Source of the DNA: Clostridia bacterium
Lineage (GTDB): Bacteria; Bacillota; Clostridia; Oscillospirales; CAG-382
NCBI GenBank assembly: GCA_017516825.1
Contig: JAFXBC010000002.1
Span: forward strand, 1-44,883
DNA length: 44,883 nucleotides
Direction: 5' to 3'
Made by a program: the position numbers and the translations under genes. This document shows positions 24,512 through 31,584 of this stretch, in pieces (the first letter of the stretch is position 1; each line of letters opens with the position of its first letter). A model generated the notes under the pieces. The model ran no database searches. It saw only the letters and a program-made list of their open reading frames with translations, and was not told the DNA's origin.

Positions 24512-25327
24512 ATGGAAGAGCAACGCAGGTTTGTGCGAAGCAGTGCCAACATGGACGCTTTGCGGAGCAAGCAGGACAGAAAACGTCGCCGCAGAACGGT
24601 GTTTTACGTCAGCCTGTTTGTGGCCGTGACCCTGGTCTTCCTGGTGGTTTGCTTCTTCGTGTTTTTCCGTGTGAAGGAGATCCGTGTGGAAAACAACGAG
24701 ATCTACACCGACGGACAGATCATAGATAACCTTACCTTTGCCATGGACGATAATCTGTTCTCTTTCAAAGCCGCCGAGGCGGAGGAAGCCCTGCGAAAGG
24801 CCCTGCCCTACATCGGCGAAGTGGAGATCACCCGCAAGCTTCCCGGCGTGATCACCGTCACCGTCAGCGAGCGGAAGGCGGAGATGACCTTGGTGCTGGG
24901 GGAGGACGCCTACCTCCTTTCCGGAGACCTGCAGGTTCTGGGCAGGATCGGCGGGGGAGAGATCACCGCAGGCATGACCCGGGTTGCCACCAGCTCCGTG
25001 GAGCGTTGCCTGGTTGGGGAAAACGTCACCTTCGTGGATACCCGTACGGCGGATTACCTCAAGGAGCTGTACCGATGCCTTTCGGATAACGGGCTTATGA
25101 AAAAGGTGCGGGAGATCGACATGGTCAGCCGCTTCGATATCACCCTGAACTATGACGACCGCTTCACCGTGTATTTGGCGGATATCGACAACATGGACAT
25201 CAAGATCCGCTTCCTTGTGGAGATCTTAAAGAAGCTTGATCCCGCAGACACGGGGTATATCAACCTGGCCGATCACAGGGAAGCGGCAGTCCGCCTGGAC
25301 GAAAAAGAGGACACCCCCGCAGAATGA
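24512..25327 (+). CDS. ftsQ: Cell division protein FtsQ/DivIB
   Basis: 271 residues. Bitopic divisome scaffold. Basic cytoplasmic tail ending in RKRRRR, membrane helix at about 31-52, then a POTRA domain beginning FRVKEIRVENNEIYTDGQI and the beta domain with TRKLPGVITVTVSERKAEM. Topology, motifs and position between murG and ftsZ support the call. AAAGGAG lies 6 bp before the ATG. Confidence 0.93.
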   Translation: MEEQRRFVRSSANMDALRSKQDRKRRRRTVFYVSLFVAVTLVFLVVCFFVFFRVKEIRVENNEIYTDGQIIDNLTFAMDDNLFSFKAAEAEEALRKALPYIGEVEITRKLPGVITVTVSERKAEMTLVLGEDAYLLSGDLQVLGRIGGGEITAGMTRVATSSVERCLVGENVTFVDTRTADYLKELYRCLSDNGLMKKVREIDMVSRFDITLNYDDRFTVYLADIDNMDIKIRFLVEILKKLDPADTGYINLADHREAAVRLDEKEDTPAE

Positions 25328-25391
25328 CCCCTTTTTTGCTTGTTTTGTCGAAAAAAGTCAGTATTTTTAGCAAGAAAAACGCAAAAAGCTC

Positions 25392-25420
25392 TTGCAAAAT
25401 TGAATAAAAAAGGTTATTAT
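25392..25420 (+). promoter_or_regulatory. Candidate dedicated ftsZ promoter
   Basis: TTGCAA (25392-25397), 17 bp, TATTAT (25415-25420), in an AT-rich 136-bp gap unlike the tight spacing elsewhere in the cluster. It would give extra ftsZ transcript. Confidence 0.65.
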
Positions 25421-25463
25421 AGTAAATGTAAAAAAGTATATAAAGTTTTCGGAGGATCAATTT

Positions 25464-26546
25464 ATGTCAAGTCTTAGCACGAATCCCAATGCCGTCGTGA
25501 TCAAGGTCGTCGGTGTGGGCGGCGGTGGCGGCAACGCAGTCAACCGCATGATCGCTTCCTTTGACTCTTCCGATGTTGAATTTATCAACATCAACACCGA
25601 CTCCCAGGTGCTCTTCAAATCCAGTGCTCCTACCAAGATCGAGATCGGCGAGAAGATCACCAAGGGCAAGGGTGCAGGCAGCAATCCCGAAGTGGGCGAA
25701 AAGGCTGCTGACGAATCTATCGACCTGATCAAGGATGCACTGAAGGGTGCAGATATGGTGTTCATTACCGCAGGTATGGGCGGCGGTACCGGTACCGGCG
25801 CGGCTCCCATCGTTGCAAAGGTGGCAAAGGAAATGGAGATCCTGACCGTTGCCATCGTTACCAAGCCCTTCGTTTTCGAGGGCGGCAAGAGAATGGCTCA
25901 GGCCGAGATGGGTATCGAAAAGCTGGCTGAAATCGTTGACAGCTTGATCGTTATCCCCAACGAGCGTCTGAAGCTCCTCACCGATAAGAAGATCACCTTC
26001 CTGAACGCATTTGCAGAGGCAGACGACGTTCTGCTGAAGGGTGTTCGCAGCATCTGCGAGCTGATCACCGTGGAAGGGATCATCAACCTTGACTTTGCTG
26101 ACGTTTGCGCCGTTATGGCAAACGCAGGCCTGGCTCACATGGGCGTTGGCGCCGCTAAGGGTAAGGACAAGGCAGAGATGGCCGCCAAGATGGCTATGTC
26201 TTCTCCCTTGCTGGAGACCAATATCAGCGGTGCAAAGGGCATCGTAGTCAACATCACCGCTTCTCCCGACATCGGTCTGGACGAGATCGACTGTGCAGTT
26301 GCCATGATTACCAGCGAGGCTCAGCCCGACGCTACCATCATCTTCGGTGCGGCTCTGGATCCCGCTCTGGAGGACGAGATGAAGATCACCCTGGTGGCTA
26401 CCGGCTTCGAGGCCAACAAGAAGGCCGCCGACAAGAAGCGCACCATGGCCGCTACCGAGAGCAAGACCATCGAGTCCGCTGCCGACATCACCGAGGATTC
26501 CGATATCAAGGACATCATCGAGATGCTCAACCGCGGCAGAAGATAA
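25464..26546 (+). CDS. ftsZ: Cell division GTPase FtsZ
   Basis: 360 residues. Tubulin-like GTPase forming the Z ring. GTP-binding [15 protein letters not shown], tubulin signature [12 protein letters not shown], synergy (T7) loop [12 protein letters not shown] and the conserved C-terminal peptide [14 protein letters not shown] that binds membrane tethers. The linker before it is short. Codon choice shifts to GTT, GCA and GAG-rich usage compared with upstream genes, as expected of a highly expressed gene. No ftsA precedes it. GGAGGA lies about 7 bp before the ATG. Last gene of the cluster. Confidence 0.99.
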   Translation: MSSLSTNPNAVVIKVVGVGGGGGNAVNRMIASFDSSDVEFININTDSQVLFKSSAPTKIEIGEKITKGKGAGSNPEVGEKAADESIDLIKDALKGADMVFITAGMGGGTGTGAAPIVAKVAKEMEILTVAIVTKPFVFEGGKRMAQAEMGIEKLAEIVDSLIVIPNERLKLLTDKKITFLNAFAEADDVLLKGVRSICELITVEGIINLDFADVCAVMANAGLAHMGVGAAKGKDKAEMAAKMAMSSPLLETNISGAKGIVVNITASPDIGLDEIDCAVAMITSEAQPDATIIFGAALDPALEDEMKITLVATGFEANKKAADKKRTMAATESKTIESAADITEDSDIKDIIEMLNRGRR

Positions 26547-26564
26547 GCAATCCATACGTAAAGG

Positions 26565-26592
26565 AAAGAGCGGTACAATGTGCCGCTCTTTT
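26565..26592 (+). terminator. Terminator of the dcw cluster
   Basis: AAAGAGCGGTAC (26565-26576), loop AAT, GTGCCGCTCTTT (26580-26591) and T at 26592: a long GC-rich stem with a short T run, 18 bp after ftsZ. Confidence 0.88.
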
Positions 26593-26601
26593 GCTTCTTT
26601 T

Positions 26602-26640
26602 AAGGACGCCCGCAAAGCGGGCTACGAAAGGAACGTACAC
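26602..26640 (+). repeat. Dispersed hairpin repeat, copy D (3' part only)
   Basis: GCCCGC-AAA-GCGGGC (26608-26622) then TACGAAAGGAA (26623-26633), identical to the 3' hairpin and ribosome-site part of the copies at 12526, 27676 and 32848. AAAGGA is 8 bp from the ATG of the SGNH hydrolase gene, so the repeat provides its ribosome-binding site. Confidence 0.75.
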
Positions 26641-27267
26641 ATGAGCTACCACGAAGAAGGAATGCTTCCCACAGGCTTTTATTGCAGTGACAGGCGGCCC
26701 AACATCTTCCTCATCGGGGATTCCATCCGCATGGGGTACTGCACCTCCGCCAAGGAAGCCCTTGGGGAATCCGCCGAAGTCTTCTGGGTGGAGGACAACT
26801 GCCGCAACACCCAGTACGTCATTTCCTGCCTCAACGGCTGGAAGAATATGTTCGACCGTCCCGAGAAGGTGGATCTGGTGCAGTTCAACTGCGGCCATTG
26901 GGACATCGCCCATTGGAACCGCTACCCCGTTCCCCTGACAAGCGAGGCGGAATACGAGAAGAATCTGGAGATGATCCTGTTCCTCATCCGGGAGCTGTTC
27001 CCCAACGCCAAGATCGTCATGGCTACCACCACCCCCATGAATCTAGGCGACGACGGCGGGGTAAACCCCAGGAGCAACACCGAGATCGCTCGCTACAATA
27101 AGATCGTTTTGCAGGTTGCAAAAAAGAACGGCATCCCCGTCAACGATCTGGCCGCCTTCACCTGGGATTGGGGCGTAGAGGCCTTTGCGGACTACTGCCA
27201 TTTCACCCCGGAAGCCAATAAGGCACTGGGCATCGAAGTCGCAGAGCAACTTAAGAAGTATTTATAA
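26641..27267 (+). CDS. SGNH/GDSL-family hydrolase
   Basis: 208 residues, no signal peptide, so cytosolic. Block I IGDSIRMGY with nucleophile Ser28; NCGHWD (83-88) at the place of the Gly/Asn oxyanion blocks; Asp184 and His187 in DYCHFTP complete the catalytic set. Families of this kind remove acyl groups from sugars, lipids or peptides; the substrate is unknown. The start at 26641 is fixed by AAAGGA in repeat copy D. It stands between the dcw terminator and its own terminator; no clear promoter was found, so readthrough or a weak promoter must be assumed. Confidence 0.88.
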   Translation: MSYHEEGMLPTGFYCSDRRPNIFLIGDSIRMGYCTSAKEALGESAEVFWVEDNCRNTQYVISCLNGWKNMFDRPEKVDLVQFNCGHWDIAHWNRYPVPLTSEAEYEKNLEMILFLIRELFPNAKIVMATTTPMNLGDDGGVNPRSNTEIARYNKIVLQVAKKNGIPVNDLAAFTWDWGVEAFADYCHFTPEANKALGIEVAEQLKKYL

Positions 27268-27321
27268 GAATAGCGGTTTAAACTCCCTCCCCAAAAACTT
27301 TTCATTTGAGGGAGAAACGAT

Positions 27322-27354
27322 AAAAGGACAGAGATTGTTCTCCGTCCTTTTTTT
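27322..27354. terminator. Terminator after the SGNH hydrolase gene
   Basis: AAAAGGAC (27322-27329), one mismatch, GAG, loop ATTGTT, CTC, GTCCTTTT (27344-27351) with T run to 27354. Its A run also allows use by the convergent small gene ending at 27373. Confidence 0.85.
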
Positions 27355-27372
27355 GTTTTATAATGGAAATCT

Positions 27373-27672
27373 TCAAGGCTCCTGCAGATTCAAGTCTTCA
27401 AGCCGATTGGACAGATTTTCTGCTTTGTTCCTCTCAAACCAATCGTCCTCGTGCAAGGGAGATTCCAAAGGCGTAAACATAAAGCATCCTGCGTCTCCGG
27501 TCTGTAAATCGTCAAAAAATGAGCCGCCCCGATAGACGTATTGCCCCGCAAGCTCCATGTCGGGAACAAACCGCTCCCACTTTTCGCACCAATAGTGGAA
27601 ATGCTTGGCGGGATCCTTGGGATCGCAAAGTTCAAAGCAAAAATGCTTACAGTTATAACAAGTGTTTTTCAT
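27373..27672 (-). CDS. Small Cys-rich protein, putative metal binder, function unknown
   Basis: 99 residues, no signal peptide. Cys5, Cys8, Cys12, Cys16, Cys29 and Cys63, with His10, His24 and His26, suggest a small zinc or other metal site (CYNCKHFCFELC). The family is not recognised. Its start lies directly behind repeat copy B, whose AAAGGA is 12 bp from the ATG at 27672; an in-frame ATG at 27684 (giving MVIK in front) is only 1 bp from it. It follows the ASCH-glycerate kinase gene on the same strand and is probably co-transcribed through the repeat. Confidence 0.7.
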   Translation of the reverse strand: MKNTCYNCKHFCFELCDPKDPAKHFHYWCEKWERFVPDMELAGQYVYRGGSFFDDLQTGDAGCFMFTPLESPLHEDDWFERNKAENLSNRLEDLNLQEP

Positions 27673-27675
27673 CTT

Positions 27676-27777
27676 TATGACCATTCCTTTCGTAGCCCGC
27701 TGGGGCGGGCGGTCGCGAAAGATTTTGTGAGCGAAGCCACAAAATCATGTTTGAAAAAGGATCCCTTTTTCAAACTT
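27676..27777 (-). repeat. Dispersed hairpin repeat, copy B (full length)
   Basis: 102 bp, read on minus. Same three hairpins as copy A: TTTGAAAAAGG/CCTTTTTCAAA identical; GATTTTGTG/CACAAAATC where copy A has GATTTTGTA/TACAAAATC (a paired change); GCCCGC-CCCA-GCGGGC. It ends in TACGAAAGGAATGGTCATA. It begins directly at the stop codon of the glycerate kinase gene and ends 4 bp before the ATG of the small Cys-rich gene. Confidence 0.85.
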
Positions 27778-29352
27778 CTACTCTCCGATCAACAAAACCG
27801 AAACGTCATTCACGTTGGTTCCCGTAGGCCCGGTGAACAACAGCCCCCCTGCGGCCAGCAACCCGTGGAAGGCGTCGTTGTTTTCCAAAACGGCCTTGGG
27901 ATCAAGCCCTCTGCTTTTCATGATTTCCGCCGTGCGGCCGTGAACGATTCCCCCCGCCGCATCCGTGGGGCCGTCGGTACCGTCGGAGCCCAGGGAGAAG
28001 AAGGTCACGTTGGTAAGCCCTTCCATCCCCGTAGCGGCGGACAGCGCCATCTCCTGGTTTCTGCCGCCAAGGCCGTTCCCCGTCAGCTTCACCACCGTCT
28101 CGCCCCCTGCGATAAAGGCTTTTTTCCCTTTGCCGGAGTGTTCTCTTGCAAGGGAAGCAAACATAGCCCCCGCCTCCTTGGCTTCACAGTTCAAGGTATC
28201 CGTCAGCACCGCCGTCTCAAAGCCCAACGCCTTGCATTCTTCCTCTGCCGCCTCACAAAGCACTCTCACAGAACCCGTCACCAAGGTCTCCACCCCGGGC
28301 AGCTCCTTGGGCGTTTCTTCCCGCAACAATTCCCACGCTTTTTCGGAAAGGGGCAGGGCATACTTCTTCGCAATGGCAACCGCATCTGCCGCCGCCGCGC
28401 TGTCGGGATAAGCAGGCCCGGAGGCGATCATATCAATCGGGTCACCCAGCACGTCGGACAGGATCACCGAGAACACCTTGGCAGGGGAGACGTGACGGGC
28501 AAACTTCCCGCCCTTCACAGCAGAAAACCGCTTTCTCAGGGTGTTGACCTCTGTGATATCCGCCCCGCAGGCCAGCAGGGCACGGGTGATCTCTTCCATC
28601 TCCCCTTCGGGCAATAACGGCTTTTCAAACAAGGCCGACCCGCCTCCGGAGATCAAAAACAGTACCCTGTCCCGTTCCGTCAAGCCCTCCGTCATGGCAA
28701 GAGCCTCCGCCGTGGCGGCGTAGGTGTCCCCATCGGGGACGGGATGCCCCGCCTCTCGGATGACCAGATTGCCGATCTTACCCATGGAATGACCGTGCTT
28801 GGTGATGACCATCCCCCGGGAGATCTTCTCTCTCAACACCTCGTATGCCGCAGAAGCCATCTGCCATGCGGCCTTACCGATAGCCACCAGGATCAGCTCC
28901 CCTTGGGTATCTGGCATGGCTTCCAGAGCCTTCTTCACCGCCGTGTCGGGCATGGCGGCCTTCAATGCGGCGGAAAGGATCTGCCCTGCTTCCTCCTGTA
29001 AGGGGAGCGCAGGGTTGTTTTCCGCCAGAACCTCTATTTCGATGCCCAAAGCACCCAAGGCAAGCTCCTTCTCCTTGGGATAATAGCCTTCCATGGTCAG
29101 CTCGTCACCCGGGGCGTATCCGCACCGATAGGGATCCACACGGGTGAGCAATTCTTCAAAGGTGGGGTAGGGGTGCAACGCCTTGACCTCGCAAAGCAAA
29201 TAGTCCAAAGCCTTCCCGCTCTTGCGGAACACAATGGTATCTCCCACGCGGATCTTCTTCCGCTTTTCGTCCTGCAAGCGAAGCTCAATGGTCTTGGTTC
29301 TCTCCCGCATCTTCCCAAAAGGTGTGGGATGAAGGTTCATAAAATGTGTCAT
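27778..29352 (-). CDS. ASCH domain fused to type II glycerate kinase (DUF4147/MOFRL)
   Basis: 524 residues in one uninterrupted frame. Residues about 4-112 are an ASCH-like domain (LHPTPFGKMRERTKTIELRL, KIRVGDTIVFRKSG, YYPKEKE), a beta-barrel related to PUA and associated with RNA or nucleotide-modification roles. From about 115 the sequence is a glycerate 2-kinase of the GckA class: VAIGKAAWQMA, GHPVPDG, LISGGGSALFE, NTLRKRFSAVKGG, then the MOFRL domain with GGETVVKLTGNGLGGRNQEMAL and SDGTDGPTDAAGG. It phosphorylates glycerate with ATP if active; motifs look intact. AGGAGGT lies 5 bp before the ATG at 29352. The fusion is the oddity. Confidence 0.88.
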   Translation of the reverse strand: MTHFMNLHPTPFGKMRERTKTIELRLQDEKRKKIRVGDTIVFRKSGKALDYLLCEVKALHPYPTFEELLTRVDPYRCGYAPGDELTMEGYYPKEKELALGALGIEIEVLAENNPALPLQEEAGQILSAALKAAMPDTAVKKALEAMPDTQGELILVAIGKAAWQMASAAYEVLREKISRGMVITKHGHSMGKIGNLVIREAGHPVPDGDTYAATAEALAMTEGLTERDRVLFLISGGGSALFEKPLLPEGEMEEITRALLACGADITEVNTLRKRFSAVKGGKFARHVSPAKVFSVILSDVLGDPIDMIASGPAYPDSAAAADAVAIAKKYALPLSEKAWELLREETPKELPGVETLVTGSVRVLCEAAEEECKALGFETAVLTDTLNCEAKEAGAMFASLAREHSGKGKKAFIAGGETVVKLTGNGLGGRNQEMALSAATGMEGLTNVTFFSLGSDGTDGPTDAAGGIVHGRTAEIMKSRGLDPKAVLENNDAFHGLLAAGGLLFTGPTGTNVNDVSVLLIGE

Positions 29353-29373
29353 AAAGCACCTCCTGTCCTCCCC

Positions 29374-29402
29374 AGTATACCATACTCATAGCGTTTTGTC
29401 AA
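29374..29402 (-). promoter_or_regulatory. Promoter of the ASCH-glycerate kinase gene
   Basis: On minus, TTGACA (29402-29397), 17 bp, TATACT (29379-29374); about 22 bp to the start codon. Confidence 0.85.
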
Positions 29403-29403
29403 A

Positions 29404-29437
29404 CAAAAAGAGCCGTGCTTTCACACGACTCTTGTTT
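29404..29437 (-). terminator. Terminator of the LPPTG surface-protein gene
   Basis: On minus, AAGAGTCGTG (29433-29424), loop TGAAAG, CACGGCTCTT (29417-29408) with T run; 12 bp past the stop at 29449. It abuts the -35 of the next promoter. Confidence 0.85.
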
Positions 29438-29448
29438 GTATCGGGAAC

Positions 29449-30609
29449 TTAGAACTCCTTGTGGGCCTTTACTGCCAGGGAAACGCCTGCCAGGGAAACC
29501 AGAGCCAGCATAACGAATACGATCATGCTTGCATCGCCGGTGGGAGGAAGCTCGGGCTCCTCTTCTGCACCAACGGTAACCTTCAGGTTCTCGCCGTCGC
29601 AGGAAACAACGTAGTCACCGCCGTCAACTGCGATGGTCTCGTTGTAGATGGTGAAGACTGCGGGATCTACCTTCTCGCCGGTCAGGGACGCGTAAACGTC
29701 ATACAGAGCCTGGTTGGCGGTAGCGCTGGAAGCGTTGTAGAAGAAGGAGATGGCGAAGCCGCCTGCGGGAACGGTGATCTCACCCTGGAAATCAGCGTTG
29801 TTGGCAACCAGGTTGTTACCAACCTCGATGATCTTGCCGTTTTCGTCAACGATCATCAGATAGGTGTAACGGAAATTGTTGTCGGCAGAGGTGAGAACGC
29901 GATCCTCGTCACCTGCGGGGTAGTAGATCACGTCGCCATCCGCATAACCGGACTTGCCGTCGGTAGCGGTGAGAGCGGTCTCGAGACCTTCTGCGTACTC
30001 GATTGCGGGGCGGTCAACCTCACAGGAAACAGCCAGCTTCTTCACGGTAACCACAGCGCCGTTTACGGAGTAGACCTGGATGCCTGCAAACTGCAGAGTG
30101 CCGTCAACGATAGCGCCTGCGGGGAATGCGGTGCCCTGATACAGAGCGGTGGTCTCCACGAAATCCTTCAGGGAGATGGTGATCACGTAATCGTCAGCCA
30201 TCAAGTCGCCGCTGCCCGTATCGTAGTTACGATCTGCAAACATGGAGTTGCACAGGGAGAAGGTGTACTCAGTACCTGCGCCGTCGGTAAAGATCAGATT
30301 GATGTTGGTGTTGCCGTTTGCAACGTTGAAATCGATCACCAGAGAATCGGTCTCCACGTTGGCAACGATGGGCTCTGCGTAACGATGAGTAGCGCTGGGC
30401 CAGGTGCCGGAAACGGAGCCGGAGAAGACAACGGTGCCGTCTTCCTTATGCTCTGCATTCACGGAGCAATCGTTGTGCACTACCTTTTCCCAAACTGCGT
30501 CTGCGGCGGGGATCAGGGAGAACTCTTTGATGGGAGCGGCGCTGACAGCAAAGGTTCCGAGAACCATAGCCATAACCAGCGTCAGAGCGATGATGGAAAT
30601 GCGCTTCAT
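29449..30609 (-). CDS. Secreted cell-wall-anchored protein with LPPTG sortase signal
   Basis: 386 residues. Signal peptide (1-25, cleavage after VSA), a first beta-rich domain (about 40-205) with strands such as LVIDFNVANGNTNINLIF and TLQFAGIQVYSV, a second part (about 205-345), then LPPTG at 354-358, a hydrophobic helix and the tail KAHKEF, the standard sorting signal for sortase attachment to peptidoglycan. No enzymatic motif was recognised; a carbohydrate-binding or adhesion role is a guess. GGAGGT sits 7 bp before the ATG. It has its own promoter and terminator and follows another secreted membrane-anchored protein gene. Confidence 0.88.
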   Translation of the reverse strand: MKRISIIALTLVMAMVLGTFAVSAAPIKEFSLIPAADAVWEKVVHNDCSVNAEHKEDGTVVFSGSVSGTWPSATHRYAEPIVANVETDSLVIDFNVANGNTNINLIFTDGAGTEYTFSLCNSMFADRNYDTGSGDLMADDYVITISLKDFVETTALYQGTAFPAGAIVDGTLQFAGIQVYSVNGAVVTVKKLAVSCEVDRPAIEYAEGLETALTATDGKSGYADGDVIYYPAGDEDRVLTSADNNFRYTYLMIVDENGKIIEVGNNLVANNADFQGEITVPAGGFAISFFYNASSATANQALYDVYASLTGEKVDPAVFTIYNETIAVDGGDYVVSCDGENLKVTVGAEEEPELPPTGDASMIVFVMLALVSLAGVSLAVKAHKEF

Positions 30610-30640
30610 AGAAAATACCTCCGTATATTCTTTTTTTTAC

Positions 30641-30669
30641 ATTCTATCACGCGATCGTCGATTTGTCAA
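30641..30669 (-). promoter_or_regulatory. Promoter of the LPPTG surface-protein gene
   Basis: On minus, TTGACA (30669-30664), 17 bp, TAGAAT (30646-30641). Confidence 0.85.
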
Positions 30670-30687
30670 TAGTTTTTTTGTGTAACA

Positions 30688-31449
30688 TTATGAATGCGGG
30701 CGGGATCTTCGGTACAAGGTCATCCCGATGAACAGAGCCAGGAAGAAGCCCAGCAGGGCAAGCCCCGTCATAAACAGGGTGGTGGCGGCGGTTTCAACGG
30801 GGGTGAAACTGACCTCCTCCCGGGAGACGAAGATATCTCTGGAGACCGTACCGCGGCTTTCCTCGGCGGAAGGAACGCTTACAGGCTCCTCGCTTTCCGG
30901 GGCGGACTCCTCCGAGGACTCTACTTCCGAAACGTCCTCCGGCAGATCCTCTGCGTGCATGGTCTCCAATGCCAGCACCTGCACCCGGCTTCTGCCCAGA
31001 AGCTTCACCGAGATCCCGGTAAATACCAGCTCCCCGCCGTTGGTCAAGGACGACAGCTCCAAGGCGCCCTTATACACGCCCTTTCCCAGAGAAGGCCCCT
31101 TTCCCAGGGCTTCTCCCAGGGAGATCTCCTTCCCGTCGGCAAGGAAGAAACGGACGTCACAGCCGCCCTCCTCCACGCGGAGATGATACACCAGCATCTG
31201 CTCCTCCACCGCCACTCTCAAGGGCTGTGGATAGGTGGTCTTGGTAGAGGGATTCTTTTCGGAAACGAAGGAGTAGAACAAAAACCCTCCCTCGGATTCC
31301 TCCAAAAGTACCACGGCGCTCCCGTCGGAGGTTCCCCGCCAGAAGGCTTTTTGAGGGAGAAGCTCGCCCACCTCTGCCGCAAAAGCGGAGCAAACGCCCG
31401 CCCACGTCAAAAGTGAAAACAGCAGTAAAACCAATAGAATACGCCGCAT
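30688..31449 (-). CDS. Secreted protein with C-terminal membrane anchor, function unknown
   Basis: 253 residues. Signal peptide (1-24, ending FAA), a beta-rich domain (about 30-170), a Ser/Glu/Pro-rich stalk (about 172-215) and a C-terminal membrane helix (about 226-246) with tail RRSRPHS; there is no LPxTG. Segments such as YHLRVEEGG, VRFFLADGKEISL and GELVFTGISVKLL look like the first domain of the neighbouring LPPTG protein (IDFNVANG, INLIFTDGAG, TLQFAGIQVYSV), so the two may be diverged paralogues; this is a visual impression. Start at 31449 with GGGAGG about 9 bp upstream; the frame extends to 31497 without a ribosome site. Confidence 0.8.
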   Translation of the reverse strand: MRRILLVLLLFSLLTWAGVCSAFAAEVGELLPQKAFWRGTSDGSAVVLLEESEGGFLFYSFVSEKNPSTKTTYPQPLRVAVEEQMLVYHLRVEEGGCDVRFFLADGKEISLGEALGKGPSLGKGVYKGALELSSLTNGGELVFTGISVKLLGRSRVQVLALETMHAEDLPEDVSEVESSEESAPESEEPVSVPSAEESRGTVSRDIFVSREEVSFTPVETAATTLFMTGLALLGFFLALFIGMTLYRRSRPHS

Positions 31450-31487
31450 CCTGTAAGCCCTCCCTTTCCTAATATAATAATATAGAC

Positions 31488-31516
31488 AGTTTATCACAGT
31501 TTTCCCGTTTCGTCAA
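31488..31516 (-). promoter_or_regulatory. Promoter of the membrane-anchored secreted protein gene
   Basis: On minus, TTGACG (31516-31511), 17 bp, TAAACT (31493-31488). Confidence 0.7.
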
Positions 31517-31539
31517 GGGAAAATACGCCCATTCCGTCG

Positions 31540-31572
31540 AAAAAAGCCGCCTCCTTTTGATCGGGAGGCGGC
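31540..31572 (-). terminator. Terminator of the sigma/serpin operon
   Basis: On minus, GCCGCCTCC (31572-31564), 9-nt loop, GGAGGCGGC (31554-31546) followed by TTTTTT. Lies 12 bp past the stop of the second serpin gene. Confidence 0.93.
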
Positions 31573-31584
31573 AGCTTCTTCTTT

